Source: Cysteiniphilum litorale | GTDB lineage: Bacteria > Pseudomonadota > Gammaproteobacteria > Francisellales > Francisellaceae | NCBI RefSeq assembly: GCF_003428165.1 | Contig: NZ_QLIQ01000003.1 | Location: 1 to 64,000, forward strand | DNA: 64,000 nucleotides | Direction: 5' to 3' | Part shown: one piece after another, positions 43,159 through 52,617 of the stretch | Numbering within the stretch: the first letter of the stretch is position 1 | How the letters are laid out: every line of letters begins with the position of its first letter | Made by a program: the position numbers and the translations under genes | Notes under the pieces: model-generated | The model's input: only the letters and a program-made list of their open reading frames with translations | Databases searched by the model: none | Told to the model about the DNA's origin: nothing

Positions 43159-45597
43159 TTAATTAGAAATCGCCAATATATCTCCAAAAACACCCGCTGC
43201 AGTCACTTCAACACCTGCACCTGCGCCTCTTATCACCATTGGTGAACGTGCGTAACGCTTGGAATAAATAAGTACCATATTATCCGCTCCATCGAGGCTA
43301 ACAAAGGGGCTGTTTTGCACTAATGATGCGACAGACACTTTCGCCTCACCAATATCTGATACCTCTCCCACAAAGTGCAGTGCTGAAGCTTTACCTTGCA
43401 AGACTTTAAGCTGTTGTGTTAGCTCCTTATCATGAGAGTTGATTTTCTTTAAAAACTCCTCTTTTGAGCAGGATCTTAAATTCTCTGGTGTCAAATTCTG
43501 CACTTCAACATCACTTAACTCAAGACTCACACCGATTTCACGTGCTAAACACACCACTTTACGTGCGACATCCATACCGGATAGATCTTCACGTGGATCA
43601 GGCTCAGTATAACCTTTGTCATAAGCGAGCATTAAACTCTCAACAAAGCTTTTACCCTTATTAACTTCATTGAAAATATAACTCAATGTCCCTGAAAAAA
43701 CCCCTTGGATCTTATGGATTTTGTCACCCGTTTTTTGCAACGTTTCTAAGGTGCTAATTAGTGGTAATCCCGCACAAACATTCGTTTCATATTTAAATGT
43801 AACATTATGATTACGTGCTACTTGGCGAAGTTTACGATAGTAATCCATCGACTGCGTATTAGCGTATTTATTGGGTGTCACTACATGAATGCCTTGTGCC
43901 AAGAAATCAACATAGGCTCGAGCAATACCAACGCTTGCCGTTGCATCGACGAGCACCTTGTGCGCACAAGAAATAGATTGTAAGTATTTTGCCAACGCAT
44001 TTGTATCCGCTTTACAATCACTTGCTTTTAATTGGTGAAGTAGCTCACTCTCTAACAAAAGATCATCAGCACACAATAACTTCGTTGAGCTCATTACAGC
44101 AACCAAACGCAAATTAATATTTTGCTTATGTAAAACTTGTTGCTGTTGTTTTAGCTGATTGACAAGCTCAGCACCAATACCGCCAACACCAATCAGTGCA
44201 ATCACTATTTCTTGTACGGGTGGATTTTTGGCTTGTTGATGAATTAAATTAAGCGCTAGATCTTCATCTTCTTTTTTAACGGTAACGGTGATACTGCGCT
44301 CGGATGAGCCTTGGGTAATTGCATGAATGTTAATCTTGGCATCAGCTAGTGGTTTAATCACACGCGCTAAAGCGCCAGGTTGCGCTCTTAGCCCATCACC
44401 AACCGCTGTAATCATTGCATAACCCGTTTCACAATAAATATGCTCAATATCACCGCGCTCAATCTCCGCTTTGAAATGGCGTTCTAGTGCTTTAGTAGCA
44501 CGCTTGGCAAGCTTTGCCTCAATTGCAAAGCAAATCGAATATTCCGAGCTTGATTGTGAGATCATCATCACTGACACTTGTGATTGTTCAAGCACGCTAA
44601 AGACTTTGGCTGCCATTCCCGAGACGCCAATAATGCCCGCACCCTGCACACGCATTAAGGCAACATTTGAGATACTCGTTAAGCCTTTAATAAGGTATTG
44701 TTCAAGGTTGGTTTTATCCAATGCACGAATAATTTCCGTTCCTTGTTTTTGTGGCTCATAACTACTTTTTATTTCAATCGGAATGCCCATTTCCATCATC
44801 GGATTAATCGTTAATGGATGAACCACTGAGGCACCAAAATAAGCAAGCTCTAACGCTTCTTTATAGGATAACTGTTTCAATTGACGCGCAGTTTTAACCA
44901 CTTGTGGGTTAGCACTATAAACACCAGCAACATCCGTCCAGATTACTAATTTGCTGGCTTGCAAAAGCTTAGCAAAAATAGCTGAGGAGTAATCGCTACA
45001 ATTCATGCCTAAAATACTACGCACACCTTCTTGGTTTTGGGCAATAAACCCAGTAATGATATAAGTTTTATGTTTGCGATCATTAAATTTCTGATCAACC
45101 GCTTGCTGGCTTCTTTGCCAATCAACACTGACAGGCTTATGATTATCATCGATAAACAACACTTTAGATGCATCAATAAACTCAGTGTTAATGCCTTTAT
45201 GTTGCAAAGCGCCTGTTAAAATTTGTGCCGACCACAGCTCACCAAACCCTAAAATAAAATACTCCAAGGCATCACCACAAATGCCACTTAAGGCAATTGT
45301 CGTGAGCATTTGCTTTAAATGTGTAACATCACTTTCAAAGGTATTCTTAAGCGTTTTGTCTTCAGGGCATAATGCGCTAATCAAAGATAGGTGATGTTCA
45401 GTAAGTTGCGCAATCACTTTAGTGCTGTCTTTATTCTCTAAGGCAAGTTCAATGGATTTTTTTAGTAAACTCGTGGTTTTACCACTTGCAGAAACAACCA
45501 CTGACTGCGGTGTCGTGCCAATAATATTAACTACACGCTCAATTTTCACCTCATCTGCAAGACTACTACCACCAAATTTATGTACGATATATTCCAT
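43159..45597 (-). CDS. thrA: Bifunctional aspartokinase / homoserine dehydrogenase I
   Basis: Catalyses the first and third steps of threonine synthesis. The N-terminal aspartokinase (YIVHKFGGSSLADE) is followed by two ACT regulatory domains (about 310-460) and the homoserine dehydrogenase part (ALIGVGGIGAELVNQL nucleotide-binding loop, VTPNKYANT, GVFSGTLSYIFNEV). The ATG at 45597 (MEYIVHKFGG) has AAGGTGAG upstream and gives 812 residues, close to E. coli ThrA. Its downstream partners thrB and thrC are displaced by about 1.3 kb of inserted DNA. Confidence 0.96.
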   Translation of the reverse strand: MEYIVHKFGGSSLADEVKIERVVNIIGTTPQSVVVSASGKTTSLLKKSIELALENKDSTKVIAQLTEHHLSLISALCPEDKTLKNTFESDVTHLKQMLTTIALSGICGDALEYFILGFGELWSAQILTGALQHKGINTEFIDASKVLFIDDNHKPVSVDWQRSQQAVDQKFNDRKHKTYIITGFIAQNQEGVRSILGMNCSDYSSAIFAKLLQASKLVIWTDVAGVYSANPQVVKTARQLKQLSYKEALELAYFGASVVHPLTINPMMEMGIPIEIKSSYEPQKQGTEIIRALDKTNLEQYLIKGLTSISNVALMRVQGAGIIGVSGMAAKVFSVLEQSQVSVMMISQSSSEYSICFAIEAKLAKRATKALERHFKAEIERGDIEHIYCETGYAMITAVGDGLRAQPGALARVIKPLADAKINIHAITQGSSERSITVTVKKEDEDLALNLIHQQAKNPPVQEIVIALIGVGGIGAELVNQLKQQQQVLHKQNINLRLVAVMSSTKLLCADDLLLESELLHQLKASDCKADTNALAKYLQSISCAHKVLVDATASVGIARAYVDFLAQGIHVVTPNKYANTQSMDYYRKLRQVARNHNVTFKYETNVCAGLPLISTLETLQKTGDKIHKIQGVFSGTLSYIFNEVNKGKSFVESLMLAYDKGYTEPDPREDLSGMDVARKVVCLAREIGVSLELSDVEVQNLTPENLRSCSKEEFLKKINSHDKELTQQLKVLQGKASALHFVGEVSDIGEAKVSVASLVQNSPFVSLDGADNMVLIYSKRYARSPMVIRGAGAGVEVTAAGVFGDILAISN

Positions 45598-45841
45598 CAA
45601 TAACTCACCTTCAAAAATTAGCATGAGGTTTCATTATATAGAGATTATTCGGCAGAATTCATTATAAAAAATCAACTATTTGGTGATGGTGCTACCTGCG
45701 CTTAACTTTACAGAAATAGGCATCCACGGAAGCTTTTGCTAATGTGTGATTTTAAAGATACCCACTTTGACTGATGCTCAGTGCAGCGCTTCGACTTCGC
45801 GCAGTGCACAGTAGGTGTTTTTAGATTCTGAAACTACTTCC
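45598..45841. other. Upstream region of thrA
   Basis: 244 bp with a partial R2 repeat (45771-45812). A 15-codon frame at 45676-45723 on the minus strand ends STITK. No clear terminator/antiterminator pair for threonine attenuation is visible. Confidence 0.4.
45771..45812 (-). repeat. R2-type repeat, partial copy c
   Basis: CTGATGCTCAGTGCAGCGC followed by TTCGACTTCGCGCAGTGCAC keeps the CTTCGACTTCGC core of R2 but has lost one arm. It lies between hemB and thrA. Confidence 0.5.
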
Positions 45842-46810
45842 TTATAGCCACTTAGCGACATCCAATGCGCTATAGCTAAGAATGATTTTAGCACCAGCGC
45901 GCTTTATCGCTGTTAAGGATTCAAGAGTAACACCTTTTTCATCAATCCAACCTTTCTCAGCTGCAGCTTTAATCATCGCATATTCACCACTGACATGATA
46001 TGCCGCGATCGGTAACGTGCTATTATCTTTAACATCTTGAATAATATCCAAGTAGCTTAAAGCCGGCTTTATCATTAAAAAATCAGCGCCCTCATCTTCA
46101 TCCATCTGCGCTTCTTTAAGTGCTTCTTTTTTATTGCGATAATCCATTTGATAAGACTTTCTGTCACCCTTTGGCGTTGAATCACACGCACTTCTAAAGG
46201 GTCCATAAAAGCTTGAAGCATATTTCACCGCATAAGACATAATCGCGACTTCAGCGTAATCTTCTTGATCCAAGGCATAACGCATCGCTTGAATCATACC
46301 ATCCATCATGCCACTGGGTGAGACGATATCAGCCCCTGCTTTGGCATGTGAAACCGCTGTTTTTTGCAATATCTCTAAGGTCTGATCATTATTAATCTCA
46401 TTATTATGCACGATACCGCAATGTCCATCTTCAGTGTATGCACACAAACAGACATCTGTGGCAATAATCAATTGCGGATGAAGCGCTTTGATCTTAGCAA
46501 TCGCTTGCTGCACGATGCCATCATCGGCATAATTTTCTGAGGCATATTTATCTTTACACGCTGGAATACCAAACAGCATAATCGATAAAACACCGGCTTT
46601 TTTTATCTCATCAATCAACTCAGGCAGCAGATCAAGTGACCAGTGATACTGATTTGGCATTGCCGTAATTTCGCGCTTGATGTTCTCACCATGGACGACA
46701 AATACCGGATACATCAAATCACTCATATGCAGACGCGTCTCAGCAATATGCTCTCGCAATACTTCAGTGCGGCGCAATCTTCTTGGACGTGTCACCGGGA
46801 AAAACCCCAT
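45842..46810 (-). CDS. hemB: Delta-aminolevulinic acid dehydratase (porphobilinogen synthase)
   Basis: Condenses two aminolevulinate molecules to porphobilinogen in heme synthesis. MGFFPVTRPRRLRRTEVLRE is the typical start. TDVCLCAYTEDGHCGI has the three cysteines of zinc-dependent enzymes. The Schiff-base lysines lie in YGPFRSACDSTPKGDRKSYQ and DFLMIKPALSYLDII. The ATG at 46810 (322 residues, AAGGGG upstream) is preferred over the frame opening at 46864 inside yhbY. It directly follows yhbY. Confidence 0.95.
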   Translation of the reverse strand: MGFFPVTRPRRLRRTEVLREHIAETRLHMSDLMYPVFVVHGENIKREITAMPNQYHWSLDLLPELIDEIKKAGVLSIMLFGIPACKDKYASENYADDGIVQQAIAKIKALHPQLIIATDVCLCAYTEDGHCGIVHNNEINNDQTLEILQKTAVSHAKAGADIVSPSGMMDGMIQAMRYALDQEDYAEVAIMSYAVKYASSFYGPFRSACDSTPKGDRKSYQMDYRNKKEALKEAQMDEDEGADFLMIKPALSYLDIIQDVKDNSTLPIAAYHVSGEYAMIKAAAEKGWIDEKGVTLESLTAIKRAGAKIILSYSALDVAKWL

Positions 46811-46811
46811 G

Positions 46812-47096
46812 TTATGCCCCTTTTTTCTTTGGCTTCTTGCGATATAATATCGAGATATTGCCAATTAATTGCACCAACTCACATTTGGTCTTCTGACAAA
46901 TTTCCTCAGTCGTTGCTTGACGCACTTCTTTTTCAGCACCTGCGATTTTAACTTTAATAAGCTCATGTGCCGTTAATGCTAAATCAATTTCAGTTAACAC
47001 ATTCTCCGTTAATCCTTTATCTCCAAGCATAACCACTGGATTTAAACTATGTGCTTGCGCCTTTAGCTGTTGACGCTGTTGTGATGTTAATGCCAT
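46812..47096 (-). CDS. yhbY: Ribosome assembly RNA-binding protein YhbY
   Basis: A 94-residue CRM-domain protein that associates with pre-50S particles. LTSQQRQQLKAQAHSLNPVVMLGDKGLTENVLTEIDLAL and HELIKVKIAG match the family; the end QLIGNISILYRKKPKKKGA is the usual basic tail. Its stop is immediately followed by the hemB start. Confidence 0.93.
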   Translation of the reverse strand: MALTSQQRQQLKAQAHSLNPVVMLGDKGLTENVLTEIDLALTAHELIKVKIAGAEKEVRQATTEEICQKTKCELVQLIGNISILYRKKPKKKGA

Positions 47097-47208
47097 ATTT
47101 TCCTCTGTATTTTAAATAACATATATAAACTCAAGCAATTCTACACTTATTTGCTTAAGCTTAACTAGCTTTACTTTTTATTTATCTTACTTTCTTACTT
47201 GTCAAATT

Positions 47209-48204
47209 TTATTGATTACTCTGCCAACGCCAACTATCAATCATCATTTCGTTAATATCGCGTGTTGCATACCAATTAAGCTCATTTTTTGCTTTTGAGC
47301 AATCTGCCCAACACTCATCAATATCACCGGCGCGTCGTGGCTTTATCTCAAAGGGCACTTTCTCTCCTGTAGCTTTTTCAAAGGCATCAATGACTTCAAG
47401 TACCGAATAACCATTACCCGTACCTAAGTTCCAAATATGACAACCTTTTTGATTCTTAATATATTCATATGCTTTTAGATGTCCTAACGCCAAATCCACC
47501 ACATGGATATAATCACGAACCCCTGTGCCATCGGGCGTATTATAATCATTACCAAAAACAGATAACTTTGCCAACTTGCCACTAACCACCTGTGTGAGAT
47601 AAGGTAATAAATTATTTGGCACACCATTTGGTAATTCACCAATTAAACCACTTTTATGCGCACCGACTGGATTGAAGTATCTTAGCAACGCAATCGACCA
47701 CTCATTATCAGCGAATGCCAAATCCCGCAGCATTTTCTCAACCATCACTTTAGAGACACCATAAGGATTGGTTGGTGTGCCAATCGAACATTTTTCAGTA
47801 ATCGGGATTTCTTGTGGATTACCATAAACCGTAGCTGATGAGCTAAACACAAAGCTTTTGACATGATGTTGCTGCATGACTTTTAATAAATTTAGCGTCC
47901 CTGCAACATTATTATCATAATACTCCAGTGGTTTAAAAACACTCTCTCCCACGGCTTTTAATGCCGCAAAGTGGATCACCATCTTGATATCGTATTGACT
48001 GAAAATTTGCTGCAATACGACCTCATCACGGATATCACCTTTAATAAATATGGGTTTTTTAGCAGTGATTTTTGCAATACGTTCGATAATATCATCACTA
48101 CTGTTATAAAGATTATCCGAAATAACAACATCTAAGCCTGCTGTTAAAAACTCAACTACCGTATGCGAGCCGATAAACCCAGTGCCGCCAGTTATTAAAA
48201 TCAT
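47209..48204 (-). CDS. galE: UDP-glucose 4-epimerase
   Basis: Short-chain dehydrogenase family enzyme that interconverts UDP-glucose and UDP-galactose for surface polysaccharides. MILITGGTGFIGSHTVVEFL is the NAD-binding start. Ser in FSSSATVYG and the YGVSKVMVEK motif (Tyr/Lys) are catalytic, and NPVGAHKSGLIGELPNGVPNNLLPYL is the typical substrate region. Length 331. It is divergent from lptF. Confidence 0.95.
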   Translation of the reverse strand: MILITGGTGFIGSHTVVEFLTAGLDVVISDNLYNSSDDIIERIAKITAKKPIFIKGDIRDEVVLQQIFSQYDIKMVIHFAALKAVGESVFKPLEYYDNNVAGTLNLLKVMQQHHVKSFVFSSSATVYGNPQEIPITEKCSIGTPTNPYGVSKVMVEKMLRDLAFADNEWSIALLRYFNPVGAHKSGLIGELPNGVPNNLLPYLTQVVSGKLAKLSVFGNDYNTPDGTGVRDYIHVVDLALGHLKAYEYIKNQKGCHIWNLGTGNGYSVLEVIDAFEKATGEKVPFEIKPRRAGDIDECWADCSKAKNELNWYATRDINEMMIDSWRWQSNQ

Positions 48205-48545
48205 TTTTGCCTTATTGATATCACTTTATCTTTTAATGCCGCTAATCTAACAAATTAACAAAATAACGCCAATCAGAAGTTAATATAAAAACGACAAAGT
48301 TGGAATCAACTCTAGATTTTTAACAAAAAACTTGGAACAGACTCCAGACTTTTTAGATAAAAACTGGAATCAACTCCAACATTCCTCATTCAAACTAAGC
48401 TTTAGCTCGATATGTGTAACTTCAAAATAACCGACAAAAACACTGATTTTCTGACACATTCGTGTAAAATACACTAAGTTTTTAGTATCGAGTTAATTAA
48501 CTTAGATTTTTATTTAGTTACATAATGATTTGTAGAGGATAAATT
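48205..48545. other. Divergent intergenic region between galE and lptF
   Basis: 341 bp without a gene. The notable content is the operator-like 32-bp tandem array at 48300-48379. The lptF translation signals (AGAGGA, TTG start) sit at the right end. Confidence 0.6.
48300..48379. promoter_or_regulatory. Array of three operator-like palindromes spaced exactly 32 bp
   Basis: Three 16-bp sites, TTGGAATCAACTCTAG (48300), TTGGAACAGACTCCAG (48332) and CTGGAATCAACTCCAA (48364), share the dyad TGGA..(N)..TCCA and are spaced 32 bp apart. The 16-bp AT-rich spacers between them are also similar (T runs then A runs). The dyad resembles MerR-family operators (TTGGAGT-type), but no such regulator is encoded here. 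It could control galE, lptF or both. Confidence 0.6.
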
Positions 48546-49634
48546 TTGATTTTATTACGTTATCTTAATCGCGAGCTTGTGAATATGACGATGGCGATTA
48601 TTCTTATCCTGCTGTTAATTGTGATCAGTAATATGTTTGTGCGTTATCTATCGATTGTTTCTGGCGGTAATATCGAAGCTGATGCTGTTTTTAAAATGAT
48701 CTCAGTCATGTTACCCAAATATATTGCGTATTTGCTACCAATCGCCTTTTTCTTTGCCATTTTGATTGTTTACGGCAAAATGTTTGCTAATAACGAACTA
48801 ACAGTCACCTTTGCCTGTGGCACTAGCTGGTTTCGCTTATTAAAATTCATTATGATCCCTGCATTAAGTCTTTTTGCGATAGAGCTTATTCTAACTTTAC
48901 TTGTATTACCGAAAATGGATCAAAACTATTTTCTGGTACAAAAGACAACGACTAAAAGTTCGCTTTTAAGCTTCATTCAGCCAGGAAAAATCACACCCTT
49001 TAGTGATGGCAAACAAGTCGTTTATACCAAGTCAACCGATCCTGATGGCACTTTGCATGATATTTTCATTTATCAGCAAAAACCCAACAATGGCAGCACA
49101 ATTATCACAGCCCCTACCGGATATGCCGAAACAAGACCTGATGGCAATCAATATCTAGTACTTAAAAATGGCTATTTCTATGATGCAAAGCCGGGTGTTG
49201 CTGAAGTGCAAAAAGGTCATTTCACTGAAGCGACGCAATTTATCCCAACCAAGGTTAGCGTAGGCTACAACAACTCTATCGAATCTGTTCCTACTTCAGA
49301 ACTAATAAATAGCAATGAACCACGCTATCAGGCTGAGCTGCAATGGCGATTAAGCTTTCCTTTGGCAATACTCGTCTCTTCACTCATCGCACTTGCGATG
49401 TGCAAAATGCGTCCACGCCAAAGCCGCTATAGCAAAATCATTCCAGCCCTTATAGTATTTATTCTTTATTTCAACCTCCTATCTTTATCCAAGTCATGGC
49501 TTAATGATGGCAATATCCCAAGTTGGCTTGGACTTTGGTGGGTACATATTGTCTTTGCCGGTATTATGCTTTTAATACTCAAACAATACAACGGACGTAT
49601 CTTTGAAGAGAAAACCAAAGAGGTCAACACATGA
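48546..49634 (+). CDS. lptF: LPS export ABC transporter permease LptF
   Basis: Inner-membrane permease of the LptB2FGC complex that extracts lipopolysaccharide toward the outer membrane. Six membrane segments in two groups of three flank a large periplasmic beta-jellyroll domain (about residues 125-265). The start LLRYLNRELVNMTMAIILILLLIV is typical. It begins at TTG with AGAGGA upstream, and its end overlaps lptG by 4 nt. Confidence 0.93.
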   Translation: MILLRYLNRELVNMTMAIILILLLIVISNMFVRYLSIVSGGNIEADAVFKMISVMLPKYIAYLLPIAFFFAILIVYGKMFANNELTVTFACGTSWFRLLKFIMIPALSLFAIELILTLLVLPKMDQNYFLVQKTTTKSSLLSFIQPGKITPFSDGKQVVYTKSTDPDGTLHDIFIYQQKPNNGSTIITAPTGYAETRPDGNQYLVLKNGYFYDAKPGVAEVQKGHFTEATQFIPTKVSVGYNNSIESVPTSELINSNEPRYQAELQWRLSFPLAILVSSLIALAMCKMRPRQSRYSKIIPALIVFILYFNLLSLSKSWLNDGNIPSWLGLWWVHIVFAGIMLLILKQYNGRIFEEKTKEVNT

Positions 49635-50701
49635 AACGCTTAACTTTATATGTCGCCTCAACCGTTTTATACACGTCTTTTATTATGATTCTGGCATTAA
49701 CTGCCATTTTCTTTTTATTCACCTATATTGCACAAGCCGGTGACATTGGCAAAGGTAACTTCACCGCATTAGCTGCCTTTTTGTACGTTCTTTATGAGGT
49801 GCCTGCGAACATTTACCTAATCATGCCGGTGTGCGCTTTATTGGGAGGCCTTATGGGGCTTGGGCTTTTAGCCAATAATAGTGAATTGATCGTTATGCGC
49901 GCTTCAGGTCAATCGATCACACAAATTGCTAAAGGCGTACTATTAGCTGCCTTTGGCTTGGCGTTTTTAACATTTTTAACTGGCGCCTACATTGCACCAT
50001 ATTTCCAAAAAAAGGCAACGATTAACAAAACGCTTGCCACAGGTGGTAATGAAGCATTGGTACTATATGACACGCAAACCTTATGGATTCGTGAAGGCAA
50101 CGCCTTTATCCATGTTGGTAAAAATGATGCTAATGGCAAGCTTAAAGACATCACTAAATATACCATCGATAACAATCAACTCACGGCAATTGATCATGCC
50201 GATAATGCGTTATTTACCAATAAGCAATGGCAAGTCAATGATGTCTCAAGCACGCAAATTGGCAAAGATAGCAGCATTGTTTACCATGATAAACAACAGT
50301 ACTGGAATAACCTATTACCACCCTTTTTACTTAAGATCATTACCTCCAATACCGATTATCTTAATTTAAGCGAGCTGATTGACTATATCAAAGTCAACAA
50401 AGAAGGTCAGCAAAGTGCCAATCGCATTTGGCTTAAATTTTGGCAGACTTTCTTTCAACCGCTCTCGCTAATTATTTTAATGTTGATTGCAGTGCCCTTC
50501 TCTTTAGGATCGATGCGCTCATCGGCCTTGGGTTATAAGTTTATCATCGGCATGCTCTTTGGCTTTAGCTTCTATATTATTAACCAAACCTTTGGACCCT
50601 TTAGTCTTGTTTATAACCTCTCAGGGTTTTGGGGAGCCGCTATTCCAAGCTTTATTTTTTTGATCATTTTAGGCTTCTTATTTTGGAAAATGAGAGAATA
50701 A
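49631..50701 (+). CDS. lptG: LPS export ABC transporter permease LptG
   Basis: Partner permease of LptF. The 356 residues have the same layout: three N-terminal helices, a periplasmic jellyroll (about 125-265) and three C-terminal helices. MKRLTLYVASTVLYTSFIMIL, the coupling region LANNSELIVMRASGQSITQIAK and a QPLSLIILMLIAVPFSLGSMRSS segment are conserved. Overlap with lptF (ATGA) indicates translational coupling. Confidence 0.94.
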   Translation: MKRLTLYVASTVLYTSFIMILALTAIFFLFTYIAQAGDIGKGNFTALAAFLYVLYEVPANIYLIMPVCALLGGLMGLGLLANNSELIVMRASGQSITQIAKGVLLAAFGLAFLTFLTGAYIAPYFQKKATINKTLATGGNEALVLYDTQTLWIREGNAFIHVGKNDANGKLKDITKYTIDNNQLTAIDHADNALFTNKQWQVNDVSSTQIGKDSSIVYHDKQQYWNNLLPPFLLKIITSNTDYLNLSELIDYIKVNKEGQQSANRIWLKFWQTFFQPLSLIILMLIAVPFSLGSMRSSALGYKFIIGMLFGFSFYIINQTFGPFSLVYNLSGFWGAAIPSFIFLIILGFLFWKMRE

Positions 50702-50705
50702 AACA

Positions 50706-51293
50706 ATGCGCCCTCTTTCTAAAACACACACTAGTAAAGCACCATTAAGCAAAGTACGCATTATTTCTGGCAAGTATAAATCACGCCAGATTGAATTTAG
50801 TGGAGAAAATAACTCTACTCTGCGTCCAACTTCAGATCGTTTACGTGAGACACTATTTAATTGGCTTATGCCTTATGTTGTTGACGCAAACTGTCTTGAT
50901 GCTTTCGCAGGCAGTGGCACACTAGGTTTTGAAGCCCTATCACGCTTGGCAAAATCTTGTGATTTCTTTGAGCTTGATGTTCAGGCAATAAAGCATTTAA
51001 ACAGTAATAAAAACAAACTCAACATAGAAAATGCCACTATCTATCAAAGAGATGTTTTAACTCATCTAAAAACTTGCGATAACTATGATGTTATTTTTCT
51101 TGACCCGCCGTTTAGTAGTGATTTATTGGAGCAATCACTCTCTAGCATCCTTAGCAATGTCAATATCAATAATGATTGCGTTATTTATGCTGAATACGCA
51201 AGTAACAACCTACCACCATCACAGTCACACTTCACCATACTCAAACGAACTAAGCAAGGTGCAGTTTCTGCATGCTTGTTACAAAAATCATGA
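50706..51293 (+). CDS. rsmD: 16S rRNA (guanine(966)-N(2))-methyltransferase
   Basis: Methylates G966 of 16S rRNA. VRIISGKYKSRQIEF and LRPTSDRLRETLFNWL are the family start. LDAFAGSGTLGFEALSR is the SAM-binding loop and IFLDPPFSSDL the catalytic DPPF motif. Length 195. It lies 4 bp after lptG, perhaps as the end of that operon. Confidence 0.94.
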   Translation: MRPLSKTHTSKAPLSKVRIISGKYKSRQIEFSGENNSTLRPTSDRLRETLFNWLMPYVVDANCLDAFAGSGTLGFEALSRLAKSCDFFELDVQAIKHLNSNKNKLNIENATIYQRDVLTHLKTCDNYDVIFLDPPFSSDLLEQSLSSILSNVNINNDCVIYAEYASNNLPPSQSHFTILKRTKQGAVSACLLQKS

Positions 51294-51345
51294 TTTGTGC
51301 TACAATGCCCAACTTATCAGATGAATGAAATAATTTAATACTCCA

Positions 51346-51969
51346 ATGATTGTATCCATTGACGCCATCGATGCGCTTTTACCACAAACTCAATGCACTA
51401 AATGCGGTTATCAAGATTGCTATGATTATGCCAAGGCCATCACCAATGGTGAGAAGCACAATCGCTGTCCACCGGGTGGTCAACAAGGTGCAGATGCATT
51501 GGCAAAATTATTACAAAGAGAAAAGCTAACGCTTGATCAAAGCTGTGGAACGCATGCGCCAAAGAAAGTTGCATGGATTAATGAAGATCTGTGTATCGGC
51601 TGCACTAAATGCATTTTAGCTTGCCCTGTTGATGCGATTATGGGCGCTAAAAAATTAATGCATACGGTGATTAATGAAGAATGTACTGGATGTGATTTAT
51701 GCGTTGAACCGTGTCCTATGGATTGTATTGAAATGCATGAGTTACCTTTAGAGGCACAACCTCAAACCTTAACTGACACTCAATACGAGGCACAAAAAGC
51801 TCACTATCGTAGCCGGCATAATAAACGTGCGATACGTCTTAAACAGCAAAAAGAAAGTGAGACCAAAAAACATCAACAAAACATTCGTTTAAGTAATATG
51901 AACATTGATAAGAAAGCTTATATTGAACAAGCTTTAGCAAACTTTAAAGCCAAGAAAAAAATGGATTAA
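51346..51969 (+). CDS. rsxB: RsxB/RnfB-like ferredoxin without its membrane anchor
   Basis: An iron-sulfur protein with an N-terminal 4Fe-4S domain ([19 protein letters not shown] with a later [13 protein letters not shown]) and two ferredoxin-type clusters ([18 protein letters not shown] and [16 protein letters not shown]). In RnfB the protein is anchored by an N-terminal helix; here translation starts right at the cluster domain and the 75-residue C-terminal part is Lys/Gln-rich. No other Rnf/Rsx subunit is present. It abuts nth, the gene that follows the rsx cluster in E. coli. Confidence 0.85.
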   Translation: MIVSIDAIDALLPQTQCTKCGYQDCYDYAKAITNGEKHNRCPPGGQQGADALAKLLQREKLTLDQSCGTHAPKKVAWINEDLCIGCTKCILACPVDAIMGAKKLMHTVINEECTGCDLCVEPCPMDCIEMHELPLEAQPQTLTDTQYEAQKAHYRSRHNKRAIRLKQQKESETKKHQQNIRLSNMNIDKKAYIEQALANFKAKKKMD

Positions 51970-51978
51970 TTGACACTC

Positions 51979-52617
51979 ATGAATAAAGCAAAGCGTCAAA
52001 AAATTTTTGAGATCTGGCAGCATAACAATCCTAATCCGACAACTGAGCTAAATTACAGCTCAGACTTTGAGCTTCTGATTGCTGTGATCTTATCAGCACA
52101 AGCCACGGATGTTAGTGTAAATAAGGCCACTGATAAGCTTTATCCCGTTGCGAATACTCCTGAAGCAATACTGGCACTGGGTGAAGCACGCCTTATGCAA
52201 TATATTCAATCGATTGGTTTATATAAAACAAAAGCTAAAAACGTTATTAAAACCTGCCAGCTGTTGATTGAAAAGCATAATAGCCTTGTGCCACGTGATC
52301 GTAAATCTTTGGAAGCATTACCAGGTGTTGGACGCAAAACCGCAAATGTTGTGTTAAACACGGCTTTTGGTGAGCTAACCATGGCAGTTGATACGCATAT
52401 TTTTCGCATTGCCAATCGCATCAATTTAGCCCCTGGTAAGAATGTTGATGAAGTGGAGATGCATTTACTTAAAGTAATTCCCAAACAGTTTTTAAAAGAT
52501 GCCCACCATTGGCTTATTTTACATGGTCGCTATATCTGCATTGCGAAAAAGCCAAAATGTGGCACATGCCCCATTTATGATTTATGTGAATTCAAACAAA
52601 AAGAAGCCTATTTATGA
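51979..52617 (+). CDS. nth: Endonuclease III
   Basis: DNA glycosylase/AP lyase for oxidised pyrimidines. The helix-hairpin-helix LPGVGRKTANVVLNTAF carries the catalytic Lys; VDTHIFRIANRI has the catalytic Asp. The 4Fe-4S cluster ligands are C-x6-C-x2-C-x5-C (CIAKKPKCGTCPIYDLC). The ATG at 51979 (MNKAKRQKIFEIW) aligns with E. coli Nth and gives 212 residues. It is followed by a DUF1841 gene with 4 nt overlap. Confidence 0.96.
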   Translation: MNKAKRQKIFEIWQHNNPNPTTELNYSSDFELLIAVILSAQATDVSVNKATDKLYPVANTPEAILALGEARLMQYIQSIGLYKTKAKNVIKTCQLLIEKHNSLVPRDRKSLEALPGVGRKTANVVLNTAFGELTMAVDTHIFRIANRINLAPGKNVDEVEMHLLKVIPKQFLKDAHHWLILHGRYICIAKKPKCGTCPIYDLCEFKQKEAYL

